Below are positions 10,901-21,600 of a stretch of 64,000 nucleotides of DNA, piece after piece. The DNA is from Neoarius graeffei (taxonomy: Eukaryota; Chordata; Actinopteri; Siluriformes; Ariidae). A program made the position numbers and the translations under genes. The stretch's first letter is position 1; the number at the start of each line of letters is the position of its first letter. Location: positions 54,133,521-54,197,520 of the forward strand of contig NC_083587.1 of NCBI RefSeq assembly GCF_027579695.1. Direction: 5' to 3'. Under the pieces are notes generated by a model. It was given only the letters and a program-made list of their open reading frames with translations, was not told the DNA's origin and did no database searches.

Positions 10901-11186
10901 ATAGGTTTGACATCTTTGGCCAACTTGATGATGTCCTCGGGTAGTACTGAATGACAAAATACCACTCAGAGCAGCACTATATTACCAGTGTTGTGTTAAT
11001 TTATTTACAAATGCTCTTGGTCTAGCAATACTATACATATATAGAATTAAAATTACATCACATTCTTACTTTAGCTTTTGTTTTATATTCCAGTGCACAT
11101 TATTAAGTGGCATACTCACATATGGCCCTGAGGAACTCCTCGTAGTTCTCCTGAGAGTAGACCTGCCACGTTCCACTGAAGGCCAT
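7922..11186 (-). CDS. fabp10a: Liver basic fatty acid-binding protein, complete four-exon gene
   Basis: Intracellular lipid-binding protein that carries fatty acids or bile acids in the hepatocyte cytosol; the family folds as a ten-strand beta barrel under two short helices. Exons: 11186-11120 (67 nt), 10946-10774 (173 nt), 8624-8535 (90 nt), 7972-7922 (51 nt). All introns are GT-AG. The lengths sum to 381 nt, giving 126 residues plus TGA, the usual size of fish Fabp10a; the 173-nt second exon is also typical of the FABP family. The product starts [20 protein letters not shown], contains [18 protein letters not shown] around residues 52-69, and ends [10 protein letters not shown], all close to remembered zebrafish Fabp10a. 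Phases agree at every junction (exon 1 donates one base, exon 2 starts with two). Intron 1 is 173 bp, intron 2 is 2149 bp and intron 3 is 562 bp; intron 2 is more than half transposon. No stop or frameshift was seen. The start ATG is the only one in frame before the conserved FSGTW. Confidence 0.95.
8120..8483. mobile_element. Small MITE in fabp10a intron 3
   Basis: About 364 bp with imperfect inverted ends: AAAGGTACAGTTTGTAAT at the left, and AAAGGAGCAATGTGTAAT when the right end is reverse complemented. AT-rich flanks of the form AATAT occur on both sides. The superfamily is not clear. It lies wholly within intron 3 and has no coding capacity. Confidence 0.5.
9231..10461. mobile_element. 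Tc1-type MITE in fabp10a intron 2, split by a Harbinger MITE
   Basis: Ends CACTACCGTTCAAAAGTTTG and CAAACTTTTGAACGGTAGTG, flanked by TA (9229-9230, 10462-10463). Without the 700-bp insertion and its 3-bp duplication it is 528 bp, exactly the length of the uninterrupted copy at 43290-43817. It is a deletion derivative of a Tc1-like element and has no transposase frame. Confidence 0.92.
9590..10289. mobile_element. Harbinger-type MITE, copy B
   Basis: 700 bp with inverted ends built on GTTTACATTAGACCGTATC; target duplication TGA at 9587-9589 and 10290-10292. The uninterrupted Tc1 MITE at 43290-43817 supplies the empty site with one TGA (read in the opposite direction), so the duplication length is proven within this window. 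It is non-coding. Confidence 0.92.
10462..10773. other. Remaining intron 2 sequence of fabp10a
   Basis: AT-rich intron sequence between the Tc1 MITE and exon 2. Around 10596-10650 it contains a short tRNA-like stretch (GAGTTGAACTCACAACCTTC), probably an old SINE head. Nothing else is recognisable. Confidence 0.4.
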
Positions 11187-11278
11187 TCCTGCCGATCCTG
11201 CCTGGTGTCACCTTCACCACAAGAAAGATGGATTTCTGAAGCTCCGTTCGGTGTGTAGAGGCTTGCACACCACCTCAG

Positions 11279-11289
11279 CTATTTATATA
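11279..11289 (-). promoter_or_regulatory. TATA box of fabp10a
   Basis: On the minus strand this reads TATATAAATAG, a strong TATA element about 95 bp upstream of the fabp10a ATG. This predicts a start site near 11250-11260 and a short 5' leader. The position fits a strongly tissue-specific FABP promoter. Liver factor sites (HNF1, HNF4) were not confirmed by eye. Confidence 0.7.
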
Positions 11290-11454
11290 AGGGGAAAATG
11301 GGCACGCCTGCATTTCTAATCATTAACGTCCTCTATTTGGATAACCCAGAGTTCAGTTACATCTTCAGGTTGGTAACCTTACTGACATTCTGGCATGATA
11401 CAATGTCAGATCTAGAGCCTAGTTACAATTCCATATATTATAAATACATTTCTG

Positions 11455-12240
11455 ATCAAATATTAAAGATTGTGTAGGGAAGGGTCCTTCTTAAAATAAA
11501 TTAACAATAATTAAACTTTTAGGAAAGCTTGAGACAAGCTGAAAATACTCGGAAATCATTTCTGGAAGAAAAAAGAAGAATTTTAATTAAAACAAGATAC
11601 AGGGATAGAAAGACAGTATTATCCTAGATAACTTGAAGGTGAAGCCAAGTCCAATCCAAACACTGAGCTGTCAAATGAGCCTGAAGTGAAACAGCCTAAA
11701 ACATCGTATCCACTTTATAGTATACAGTATGGTGCATTACTTTTGGAATTTTTCTCATTTTGTAGTCACTTATGAAACCATAGCTGGGCATATTCAATGC
11801 ACTTATTCATTCATCTTCATTAACTGCTTTATCCTGGTCCTGGGTCCAGTGCATCATCCCTGGAAGACTGGGGTTGTAGTAGAAATACGCCCTGGATGGG
11901 GCAACAGTTCATAGCAGGGTAGCATGGATACACACATTCGTTCACACTTAGGGGCAAATTATCATAGTCAGTCCATCTACCAGCATGTTTTTTTTTGGAG
12001 AAAGGAAGAAACCAGAGAACCTGGAAGAAAACTGACGCAGGGAGAACACATGAAACTCAAGTTCAGGACTGCACTTGTAGAATAACAAAATGTTCTTCAA
12101 AGGGTTTTGTCCAAACTGTGAACTCTAGCTTGTACAATATGTCTTGACTGCCCTTAACTATCTGATAATGGATGGATGGATGCCCTTAACTATTTGTAGG
12201 TAAGAAGGAAAAGGACACCTTTTTGGATGCAGAATAGGTT
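11455..12240. repeat. fabp10a upstream region with an old SINE-like relic
   Basis: 11455-11780 shows nothing recognisable. 11800-12060 is a much diverged sequence with AACTGCTTTATCCTGGTCCT, a GGGCAA stretch and a final GGGAGAACACATGAAACTC, matching the layout of the window's SINE family or a close relative. No target duplication was found. Confidence 0.45.
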
Positions 12241-12289
12241 TCTATCAGTTGACTGAAAAGCAGCACAGCATTATTAAATACCAATTTAT

Positions 12290-12800
12290 GCTGACAACCC
12301 AGTCCTCGCAGATGGCGTCGCAGATAGCGTCTGCGTAGCCCCCCCACCTTCGCAGATGCTCTGCACGCACCTCCCAAAAATTGTGACCACCGCAGAAGCC
12401 TCGCAGACAGCGTCGCAGACAAGAGGGCTCTGATTGGTCCACTCTACATCGGCTGTACACGCACTTCCGCTTCCCTACTTTCCCGGTTTGTTTTGTTTTC
12501 ACGACCGCCATTTTTAAAAACACGAGCGAAGATGGAGCAGCACGAAGAGCGGTTGATCGAGGAAGTGAGGAAGTATGTACATCTATACGACTCCAGTTCT
12601 AGTCATTATAAGTAACCGGAGGATAAACACTCCACTAACCACACCCACCAACTACTCCTAGCGATTTCGCGCCCCCTTGCGTTGTGGCGGTGAATAACAT
12701 CGCGCACGCCTATTACTCCCCGCTCAACGATAAATTACAACTGTCTGCGAAAAGCTGTCTGCGAAAGCCTTGTCGCAAGAGCATGCAGAGGCCTTAAGAG
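12290..12800 (+). mobile_element. Harbinger-like relic carrying the start of a MADF protein
   Basis: GC-rich sequence with many TCGCAGA and TCTGCG motifs that are inverted between its two ends. From 12532 the plus strand reads MEQHEERLIEEVRKYVHLYD, the opening helix of MADF (Myb/SANT-like) proteins, which PIF/Harbinger elements encode as their second gene. The frame continues SSSSHYK and stops at the TAA that follows, so the rest of the domain is deleted. Exact ends and target duplication were not resolved. Confidence 0.6.
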
Positions 12801-13030
12801 ATTAGAACTCAATATTCCTAGGAATAGAGCAGTTAATGAAGATAATTGATGTTCATCTCTATTAAATCAGTGATATAGACTGTAGCCCATCTACTGCAAT
12901 GCACAGTTTGTCACTCAGTGGAAAGGCATCACTACTGACTGAGCACATATGAGTTGGGTGAGTGTTAAGAGCCTTAGCAGTACAATTACCACTCATCTAC
13001 CACTATTATGTCAATGTCACTGCTGTTTGT
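12800..13030. other. Unique-looking spacer
   Basis: No frame, repeat end or motif was recognised between the Harbinger-like relic and the 12-kb composite element. Confidence 0.3.
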
Positions 13031-13299
13031 ATAGATAGTTTTCACTGACGTCACGGCATTCCGGGGAACGCCCCCCAGCCGCCATCTTGGAGGGCAAACA
13101 AAACGGACCATCGCCATTACCGGCTACGTTATCTCGGACGAATTTATGAAGTTATATAGTCAGTTTTCTAAAATAAAGATCAATGTCGGCAAAATCAAGC
13201 AAACAGAAGTATATAGATACACATCTCACGGTATGCAGCCAAACTGGCCTTGATTGGGGGAATTGACCCCTACGAAGTGGACAAAGATGCATTTTCAAG

Positions 13300-13465
13300 T
13301 GATAGTGTAGGCTCATTTGTCATGAAATAAAAATTCGTGTTTTTTTTTGGTAAAAACAAAAACTCGCCTGATTCTGTTAGAATATGATATAAACATAAGA
13401 AAAAAATAGGGTGCCATTTTTTTTCATGCTCTAATGCCCTGAAATCCAAGATGGCTGCCATGATA
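13300..13465. repeat. Left arm of an internal inverted repeat
   Basis: GATAGTGTAGGCTCATTTGT to AAATCCAAGATGGCTGCC is inverted-repeated at 22866-22785 plus 17204-17125; a SINE and the element inside it have separated the right arm into two parts. The arms are about 160 bp and roughly 75-80% alike by eye. They enclose the XPG-like gene. Confidence 0.65.
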
Positions 13466-13818
13466 CAAAAACGGCATAAATTAGACATTACGATTGATAT
13501 AAATCTGGTTCCAATATTTTTTTCAGCATCTATTACTTATAAAACTAACTTTAAATAGAGATTTCCACATGGATAACAACTTCCCTGTGATTACTAATCT
13601 TTTTATTTTGTGTTTCAGACAGACTGCCATCTTGAATTAAACACAGTGGCCCCATAATTGATGTTTGAATGCAGTCGCTGGACGCAGTTTTTCCGCATTA
13701 GCTTAAGGTTTAAACATTTGGTGTATATGTGTATACAAAGATGCATTTTCTTTGTATTTGCAGGAAACAATTACCCACAGCAACCATAACGTAGCTTAGA
13801 GTCCATATATTAACCAAC

Positions 13819-14906
13819 ATGGCAGAGTCTTCATCTAACAAGAAGTCAAAAACTGTGGACTTTGAACTTTGCTTCATTTGTCAGCTGAGGAGCAAACAAA
13901 CAGATTATACAAACTATGTGCTTCACCCTTCTTTGCTTTCAGTAGAGAAATTAATTGCATCAACTGATATTCGATGTTCATACGGGGAAACAGAGTTCTC
14001 TGCATTAAAGGATCGCATAAGTGGTTCGTCTGCCGATGAACTGCTACAGAAAAGTTTTTCCTACCACAAGACATGTTACAAGGATCTCACAAACAAAACA
14101 CACGTTGAACGAGCAAAAAGGAGGACTTGTGGTCAGTTCTCCAGACACCGATGTCTTGTTGCTACTGGTCCACATGTATCCACACTTGCCAGTTTCTACA
14201 GTCTTCCTCACTGGAAAGGGCAGGCTGAAGAGGAACATTTCTGTCTGTAACATATACAACAACTTAGGACAAAAGCGCGCTTCTGCACTGTTGGGTCTTC
14301 ATGCTCTGACAGGCTCCGACATGTCTGGTAGATTTGCTGGCAGAACCAAAGACTGGTGCTTCAAGGCATTCATGTCTTGTGACGATGAGATCCTGGATGC
14401 ACTAGCAATGCTAGGAAATGACAACGATCTGCCCTCTGATGCATGCTCTCAGCTGGAACGTTTTGTTTGCGTGCTGTATCGATCAAAAATCCACACAACA
14501 GTAAAAGAGCTTCGCTGGTTCCTCTACTCAAATCGTGCAGCCGAAGGAGAAAACCTTCCACCAACTTCTGGTTCACTGGACTTACATATTCGGCATGCAC
14601 ACTACATAGCCATGATTTGGAGGAAAGCTGATGAAAATCACCCACGCCTCCCAGCACCTGCTGCATTTGGTTGGACATTTGACGCAGGTTCAAGTCACTT
14701 CTCTCCTGTTCGATGTTTGAATCCACCAGCTCCTGAGGCAGTACTGCACCTGATAAAGTGCGGATGCAAAAGTGGATGTGAAGGAAGGTGCAGTTGTCGC
14801 AAAAACAATATCCCATGTACAGAATTCTGTGGATGTTGGGTTTTCACTTGCAACAACAAAATTAAAGCCGCAAGCGGCCTCGACGGGCCCTCGCGCCAGC
14901 AGCCAA
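13819..14906 (+). pseudogene. XPG/PIN-like nuclease with Cys-rich finger, transposon-borne (Academ-like), decayed
   Basis: The first frame (13819-14120) begins MAESSSNKKSKTVDFELCFI and has a CxxC-type start (LCFIC) and a later H and C (FSYHKTCYKDL), like a zinc-binding N-terminal domain. The second frame (from about 14122) reads GGLVVSSPDTDVLLLLVHMY, then ALLGLHALTGSDMSGRFAGR, the two acidic motifs of XPG/FEN1-like PIN nucleases, and ends with the Cys cluster CGCKSGCEGRCSCRKNNIPC TEFCGC (split here for length), a Cys8-type finger. The shift of frame near 14120, with most of the expected middle region missing, indicates an internal deletion. The combination XPG-like domain plus Cys8 finger is what I recall for Academ transposases. 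The C-terminus runs into repeat sequence at about 14862. Confidence 0.65.
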
Positions 14907-16672
14907 GGGGGGCGGGGGCATGCGTCCCCGCGAAAAACCTTCCACAGCTTCTTCGGCAAGAGACATTACACCCACAATGGCGACAATGCACAGAATTGGA
15001 CACATGGCAACAATAGGGTCTCGCACTGAACGGTGCTCGGGGCCTAATAATAATAATAATAATAATCCTTCAAAAACAATAGGGTCTCGCACTGTACGGT
15101 GCTCGGGCCCTAATAATAATAATAATAACTAGAAACTATATGCCAAGCAGGCACCTTAATGCGAGAGGCAAAAATCACAACACGTTAGGGGGCGCTATAG
15201 AGGCCCTGAGGCCCGCCCGGATCTGGGCTTCTGGTTCTCAGTAGCGGTGGCAGTCTAAGAAAAAGGAGCCAAATTTCGTGCGTTGTCGACCATGGCAAGC
15301 GCCCCAATAAGGGTCTTGTACAGAGTTTGCTTGCCAAGGTTGACAAATCAGAAGCTGCAATATCATGTCTGCCATAACCAGCACCCCCAGGGGCGAAAGT
15401 GCACAAAATTTGGCGTATATGTCAGGTGAGCTATGAAGAGTTTGCGTATGAAGTTAGATGACAATTGAGTAAATAGAAGATGAGATATAGATTTTTGAAG
15501 AATAAATTTTTTGGTTTTTCCCATGTCAGTAGGTGGCGCACAAAATTTGGCGTATATGTCAGGTGAGCTATGAAGAGTTTGCGTATGAAGTTTGATGACA
15601 ATTGAGGAAGTAGAAGATGAGATATAGATTTTTGAAGAATAAATTTTTTGGTTTTTCCCATGTCAGTAGGTGGCGCTATGCCGTACATGAGCGATTATGA
15701 GTTGGAAAAATAAGTGTCTACAACAGCAACGTACTATCACAAGGTAGTGGTGTGAAGGAAAAGCATTATGGATTTATTAACCAAAAACCCGTTTTGGAGC
15801 AACTGCGTCGGCCAAAAACAGCGCCCCCCATGGACGAAAATTCCCAAAATGTGGTATACATGACATGGGAGGTAGTAAGAGGGTGGCCGTGAAGTTTGAC
15901 CAAATTTGAGGAAAGATTGGATTTTCTGCCCAAAAATAGCGCCCCCAGTGGCGAAATATCACAGAATTTGGGTAACATGTCAGAAGCCCAATGAGTGATT
16001 TGCGTGTGAAGTATGAGCAGTTTTGAGCAATTAGAAGATTTGTTATGAATTTTTAAGCATGTAAAATTTTGAAGTGAAAATAGATTGACGTATAACTTCT
16101 GAACGGTGGATCCTACGTGAAACGTATTTAGTAACTTTTGTCAGCCATGTCTGTAGATGATGTGTATCAATTTTTGGTGACATTCCTATGAACGGTCTAG
16201 GAGGAGTTGCGCCGTCTTCGTGGCCATGCATTTCGCACAAAAGTGAAATTACCTCACTTCCTGTTGGGCGTGGCTAATGCATTGGCATAACATTTTTGTC
16301 CGGCTTAGTGAGATACATATGCGTACCAAATGGCATGCCACGACGACAAACTATATGGCAGCCAGGCACCTTAATGCGGGAGGCCAAAATCACAACGACT
16401 TAGGGGGCGCTATAGAGGCCCTGAGCCCCGGCCAAGTGTGGGCTTTTGGTTCTGAGTAGCGGTGGCAATTCTCGGAACTGGTGCCAAATTTCGTGCGTTT
16501 TCGCCCATGGCAAGCGCCCCGAAAATGGCCCAACAGCGGAGAAAAATAAAGAAGAAGAAGAAGAAGAAGACGGAAGAAGAAGAAGAAGAAGAAGAAGACG
16601 GAAGAATAATAATAGTGAACTCTTACAAGAACAATAGGGCCTTCGCCCATTCGGGCTCGGGCCCTAACAAGC
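14862..16672. repeat. (TAA)n-tailed LINE 3' ends, several copies
   Basis: Three 3' ends finish in a short hairpin followed by TAA or GAA repeats: GCACTGAACGGTGC near 15026, GCACTGTACGGTGC near 15090, and a CTTCGCCCATTCGGGCTCGGGCCC-like hairpin near 16640. A 150-bp block beginning GCACCTTAATGCG is present at 15150 and again at 16365. Another block (15399-15535 and 15536-15670) is tandemly doubled with a period near 137 bp. (GAA)n lies at 16548-16605. The (TAA)n tails recall I-clade LINEs; this family call is an inference. Confidence 0.5.
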
Positions 16673-16679
16673 CAACCAG

Positions 16680-17218
16680 GGATAAATGAAGAGTGTGAAG
16701 ACGTTTGATGTCCACTGCTAAAACTACATCTATATACCATGTGACTTTTTGCATTTTTTTCATTCATAAAATGACTGAACAATAACTAACGTGGTTTCAC
16801 TATAGTTATATAGATTTGTTTATTGACTTGTTCATATAATGTGTACCACGTGACCAATACATTACTGTAATCAAACAGATAAGGTCTTTGAACATTTATT
16901 TCCAATATCATTGTATGGACCACGGTGTCGAAATAAGTAGAATTTAGTGTAAACGGTAGCCATTTTGGACACCATCTTGAAATTAGGCATGTAAATCACA
17001 ACTTTAGCCTAAATTTGATGATTCCATTGGTTTTCTTGTGTCAGAAAACCTATGTTTAGATACTTTGTTTGTAATTATATCATGTGTACTAGCGAAGATA
17101 TTGAATTATTGCTAAACGGCGGCTATTTTGGCCGCCATCTTGGATTTCGGACCCTTAGAATGTGAAGAAAAAATGGCACCCTAATTTTTTTTTAAACTTA
17201 TGATATCTCATCTCATCA
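16680..17218. other. Interior sequence of the composite element
   Basis: AT-rich, without a frame. It contains CCATCTTGAAATTAGG and GCCGCCATCTTGGATTTC stretches; the latter is the start of the right arm of the internal inverted repeat. The right arm stops at 17204 because a SINE was inserted there. Confidence 0.5.
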
Positions 17219-18308
17219 TCTCTAGCCACTTTATCCTTCTACAGGGTCGCAGGCAAGCTGGAGCCTATCCCAGCTGACTACGGGCGAAAGGCGGGGTACA
17301 CCCTGGACAAGTCGCCAGGTCATCACAGGGCTGACACATAGACACAGACAACCATTCACACTCACATTCACACCTACGCTCAATTTCAGATAGCAAAAGG
17401 GCGTTGATTCGACGGGGAATCATCGGCATGTTCTTCGACCATACGCCGTCGAATCATCGTGGATCACCGGCGTTGATTCAACACCGCTTTGCTCATACGA
17501 GTTTGCGTTGAAACGATGTTGAAAAGTGGATGGTGGCCGACAGAGAATAGACCCCCTTTCACCCTTTATTCAACTACGGATTTCGGTCGATTTATAGTTT
17601 AATTTTCGGCGATGATTCATCCAACTTTACTTCCTGTTTTATGTACAACAGGAAGGCTACAAATTAAGCAAAACAGGCTAAATTAAACTAGCTAACAATA
17701 AAGCATCGGGGCTCTTGCCTAGGATGAACACACACATGCATACTTCAACCATGAAAGTGAAACTTTATTTATATCAATGTGCGTAGGCTACGTCCTGTTT
17801 TATGTACAACAGGATATAAAAATGCATGCAACAATGCACCTCTCCTAATGTTTGTCAAGCTATCTAATGAGGCATAACTTTTAACATTTATAAGGAACAG
17901 AACACACTTGAACAAGTTCTTAGAAACATTTTATGATTTATTTATAATTTATAATTGTGGCCTATTCCTCCTGCGGCGCAGACACCTGTACATGGAAACA
18001 GAAAAACATAACCAAAATTAATTTGATGCAGCATTGATAAAGAAAGTCAGCAGTAGGCTATGGGTTTCTAAATGCCACCCTACCTCACGTCTCCTCATCC
18101 CTCCCTCTCTCTCTGGCGCATACTTAAGCCACTTCTTGATTGCGTCACTAAAAGTAGCGTGTGTGCTCCCTGGCAGCTGCTTTTGTAGAGCATCTGAAAG
18201 AAAAAGAACAAAACAACATTGAGACTTTGCATGGTGATAATTGTTAAAGTTTGAGTTGTTAAGACTATGCACGTCACACTCTAGTGGTAGGTGGCAAGTA
18301 ATGGTACT

Positions 18309-18664
18309 CATCTCATCTCATTATCTCTAGCCGCTTTATCCTTCTACAGGGTCGCAGGCAAGCTGGAGCCTATCCCAGCTGACTACAGGCGAAAGGTGGG
18401 GTACACCCTGGACAAGTCGCCAGGTCATCACAGGGCTGACACATAGACACAGACAACCATTCACACTCACGGTCAATTTAGAGTCACCAGTTAACCTAAC
18501 CTGCATGTCTTTGGGGGAAACCGGAGCACCCGGAGGAAACCCACACGGACACGGGGAGAACATGCAAACTCCACACAGAAAGGCCCGCGCCGGCCCCGGG
18601 GCTCGAACCCAGGACCTTCTAGCTGTGAGGCGACAGCACTAACCACTACACCACCGTGCCGCCC
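18309..18664 (-). mobile_element. tRNA-derived SINE, copy 6
   Basis: Nearly full-length minus-strand copy with a 12-bp target duplication, AGTAATGGTACT, on both sides. It is inserted in the 3' non-coding part of the tnp2-type element. Confidence 0.9.
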
Positions 18665-18968
18665 AGTAATGGTACTAGTACAGAAAATATATGTAAAAAT
18701 CAGAAACCATAGATGTGAATCTTGTGACAATTTAAACGGGATTAAAAAAAAACATTTTAATTTTCCCATTGACACAAAGCGGAAATAGAAATGCCACTAC
18801 CGGACCGTTCGTCACTCAGTCAACCTCCCTGGACTTGCCTGCACACCTGCTTTTTCTGAGTAAGGCGCCTGGTGAGTTTCTTAATCCTTTTTAATCCTTT
18901 GCATCTTTCACAATATGTTTGTCGTTGTCGTTATAATCGTAATGTTACAGTTAGTGACATACAGTTAG

Positions 18969-20195
18969 TTAGGGACGAAGCTGTATTAACTTTTCGGAGA
19001 TGGCTTTAATGGCTCTTGTAGGCTGCCTTGTAGAGTTTTTCCCCCTCATCCAAAAATGTATCAACTTTTTCATAACGCCAAGGCAACATAAATGCATATA
19101 ATCTATTGGGAAGGCAGACACCATTTTCACCAGACCCGTCAGAGGACTTCTGTTGATGTGGTGGTCCTCATCTACCATATTTTCAAACTCCTCGTCTGAC
19201 CTTAGCCTAACATCAGTCTCAGGATACGTCATTTTTTTCTGCCAAATACCAGTCTGATGGCATTTATCGCATCCGGAGTACCCATTATGGCATTTAATTT
19301 GTTTTACAAATGCTCGAGCAGGAGCATCACAAATGAAGGATGAAATGGCCACCCTCAGCTTTCTACCTCCAAATGTTACCCCATTGCAAAGCAGATCAGA
19401 GAGGTCTTTAACAAACTGCGTCAGATAATCAAACACATTGGAGGGTTTTCCAGGGCCACAAAAGATGTCAACTAAAAACGGTGTTCTGGTGTAATCGCAA
19501 TCAATCAGTGCCAAAATAGGCCAAAACTGAAGCCTGGTGCTTTTGAAAATAGGGAGACCATCGATGTTAAATTGAACTCTTATTGTTTGAATAACATCTG
19601 GTAAATGGATGGTGCTTAATTTGGACAAAATTCCCTTTGCCAAGCCAAAATGGAAGTATTCCCCATTACCTACGGTCTGTAATGGTACTGCAGGCTTAGT
19701 GCCCAATAAGGTCCTAGCATCCTTGGGCAGTTCAGGGTGGCTTGTTCTCAAAATGGTCAACAGAGCAGTAATGGCAATCAAAGGCACAGAGAATGATGCA
19801 GCCCAGTGTTTTAATTTTTGGTGAAGCCCTGACTCTTCAAAAGAGTCACCATCAATATGACTGTCACTGTCACCCTCTGAAGACATGCTACTGCTGTCAG
19901 ACTCTGCATCACTGCACCCTCCCAACTCAACAGAATCCCCACCATCCTCATCTAAACCCATTGATGATGCAGGCCTGGGTGATGCAATTGAAGGAGAGAC
20001 TTGAGCAGCAGGATTACCCAGAGCTGACTCAAAATCGGACAGAATCTGCCTTTCTGACATTTCAGTAGCTGTCACAACACGTCTTCTTTTTGACCAATAA
20101 GAAGCCATGTTCTCTCCCCTAAAGAAATAAATGTCTGCAGTACCTTGTGAGGGAATGACGGGGTAGTGGTCTTCAGGTTCCATTGAGGTAAACAT
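18969..20195 (-). pseudogene. tnp2-type (Transposase_21-like) transposase fragment, 408 codons
   Basis: Open for 408 codons. The N-terminal 130 residues are acidic and Ser-rich (MSSEGDSDSHIDGDSFEESG). The following region reads VQFNIDGLPIFKSTRLQFWP ILALIDC, then FLVDIFCGPGKPSNVFDYL, SSFICDAPARAFVKQIKCHN, GYSGCDKCHQTG and FPIDYMHLCCLGVMKKLIHF W. This order (DGLP, CDAPARA, GCDKC, DYMHL) is that of the Transposase_21 / tnp2 domain, where the first Asp and the DYMHL Asp are candidate metal ligands. The frame ends abruptly after EKLIQLRP, so the C-terminal third is missing and the copy is presumably inactive. The start codon could also be Met30 (MASYWSKRRRVV), because that is followed by the conserved body. 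Confidence 0.7.
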
Positions 20196-20243
20196 GGGGG
20201 GAACAAAGACAACAACATTTACGTCATTACATTTGAAATAACC

Positions 20244-20248
<5 letters not shown>

Positions 20249-20280
<32 letters not shown>
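20249..20280. repeat. (CA)n microsatellite
   Basis: About 16 CA units directly before the first copy of the internal duplication. A shorter, interrupted (CA)n tract stands before the second copy at 21053-21066. Confidence 0.9.
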
Positions 20281-20283
<3 letters not shown>

Positions 20284-21600
20284 CAAACAATTGTTTTATA
20301 GAAAGTTCTGTTTTAATACCAACAATGTTTTAGCAATGTCTGGAGTCATGTTCTAATGGCTGCGACCCATACTGCCCTACAAAGCCAAAAGACCTTAATA
20401 TCACTTAAGGTCAACATGAGTTATTGCCATTTTTGGAACAGAGGACATCAGTTGTATCATGTGATGAATTATTTCGAGTCATTTCTGTTTTTTTCTGGTA
20501 ACAATAAGTCATTTTTACCGTAACTTCCAAAAGCAAAGGGAAAACCAAGGCAGAAGCCTGTAATGAGTCTGATGAGTTAAGGTCTTTTGGCTTTGTAGGG
20601 CAGTATAGGCCTACAGCGTTACAAAGCCCAGCCCCCTCAAGCCGGGTATAGAGCTACCGGTTATAACCACGGCCTACATACTCGATTGAAATGCTTTGTT
20701 TTCACTCCATCAAGACCACTACTTTGACTAGTTTTCGACTAAACAATGCATCTGCATATTTATTGTATTAGTTGAGGGAATATAAGCAATTTCGTTCGTG
20801 GTACCTCAAACAAAGTGGTCACTACAGAAGCGTTGGTAGCCTGGATAATCTTTAAAGTTCATGGCCGCGAGGCGCGACCCATGGCTACACAAAAGAACAG
20901 GTCAGCTCAAAACGACATGCGACCTAGGCCTACATGCTCGATTTAAACGCTAAGTTTTCACTCCAACGCTAAGTTTTCACTCCAACAAGACAACTACTTC
21001 GACTCGTTTTTCGATTGAATAATGCATCTGCATGTTTATTGTTTCAAATGGACACACACACACACGCGCGCACGCACAGTTCAAACAATTGTTTTATAGA
21101 AAGTTCTGTTTTAATACCAACAATGTTTTAACAATGTCTGGAGTCCTGTTCTAATGGCTGCGACCCATAGCGTTACAAAGCCCAACCCCCTCAAGCCAGG
21201 TATAGAGCTACCGGTTATAACCACGGCCTATATACTCGATTGAAATGCTTTGTTTTCACTCCATCAAGACCACTACTTTGACTAGTTTTCGACTAAACAA
21301 TGCATCTGCATGTTTATTGTATTAGTTGAGGGAATATAAGCAATTTCGTTCGTGGTACCTCAAACAAAGTGGTCACTACAGAAGCGTTGGTAGCCTGGAT
21401 AATGTTTAAAGTTCATGGCCGTGAGGCGCAACCCATGGCTACACAAAAGAACAGGTCAGCTCAAAACGACATGCGACCTAGGCCTACATGCTCGATTTAA
21501 ACGCTAAGTTTTCACTCCAACGCTAAGTTTTCACTCCAACAAGACAAGTACTTCGACTCGTTTTTCGATTGAATAATGCATCTGCATTGTTGTTGTTTCA
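20281..21600. repeat. Direct tandem duplication inside the tnp2-type element
   Basis: The block starting GTTCAAACAATTGTTTTATA is present at 20281 and again at 21079, and each copy runs to a GTTTCAAATGGA stretch (about 21050 and 21604). The copies are about 97% identical by eye apart from a 230-bp MITE in the first. Confidence 0.85.
20374..20603. mobile_element. Small TA-flanked MITE
   Basis: 230 bp with near-perfect inverted ends CTGCCCTACAAAGCCAAAAG, flanked by TA. It is absent from the second copy of the surrounding duplication, which serves as an approximate empty site and shows that insertion came after the duplication. Confidence 0.85.

Noticed and set aside
16446-16689. Lys/Glu-rich protein from the (GAA)n tract
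   Set aside because: A pure microsatellite translation without flanking conserved sequence.
18969-20195. Host gene with acidic N-terminus
   Set aside because: The DGLP, CDAPARA, GCDKC, DYMHL series is that of tnp2-type transposases and the frame lies between inverted repeats.
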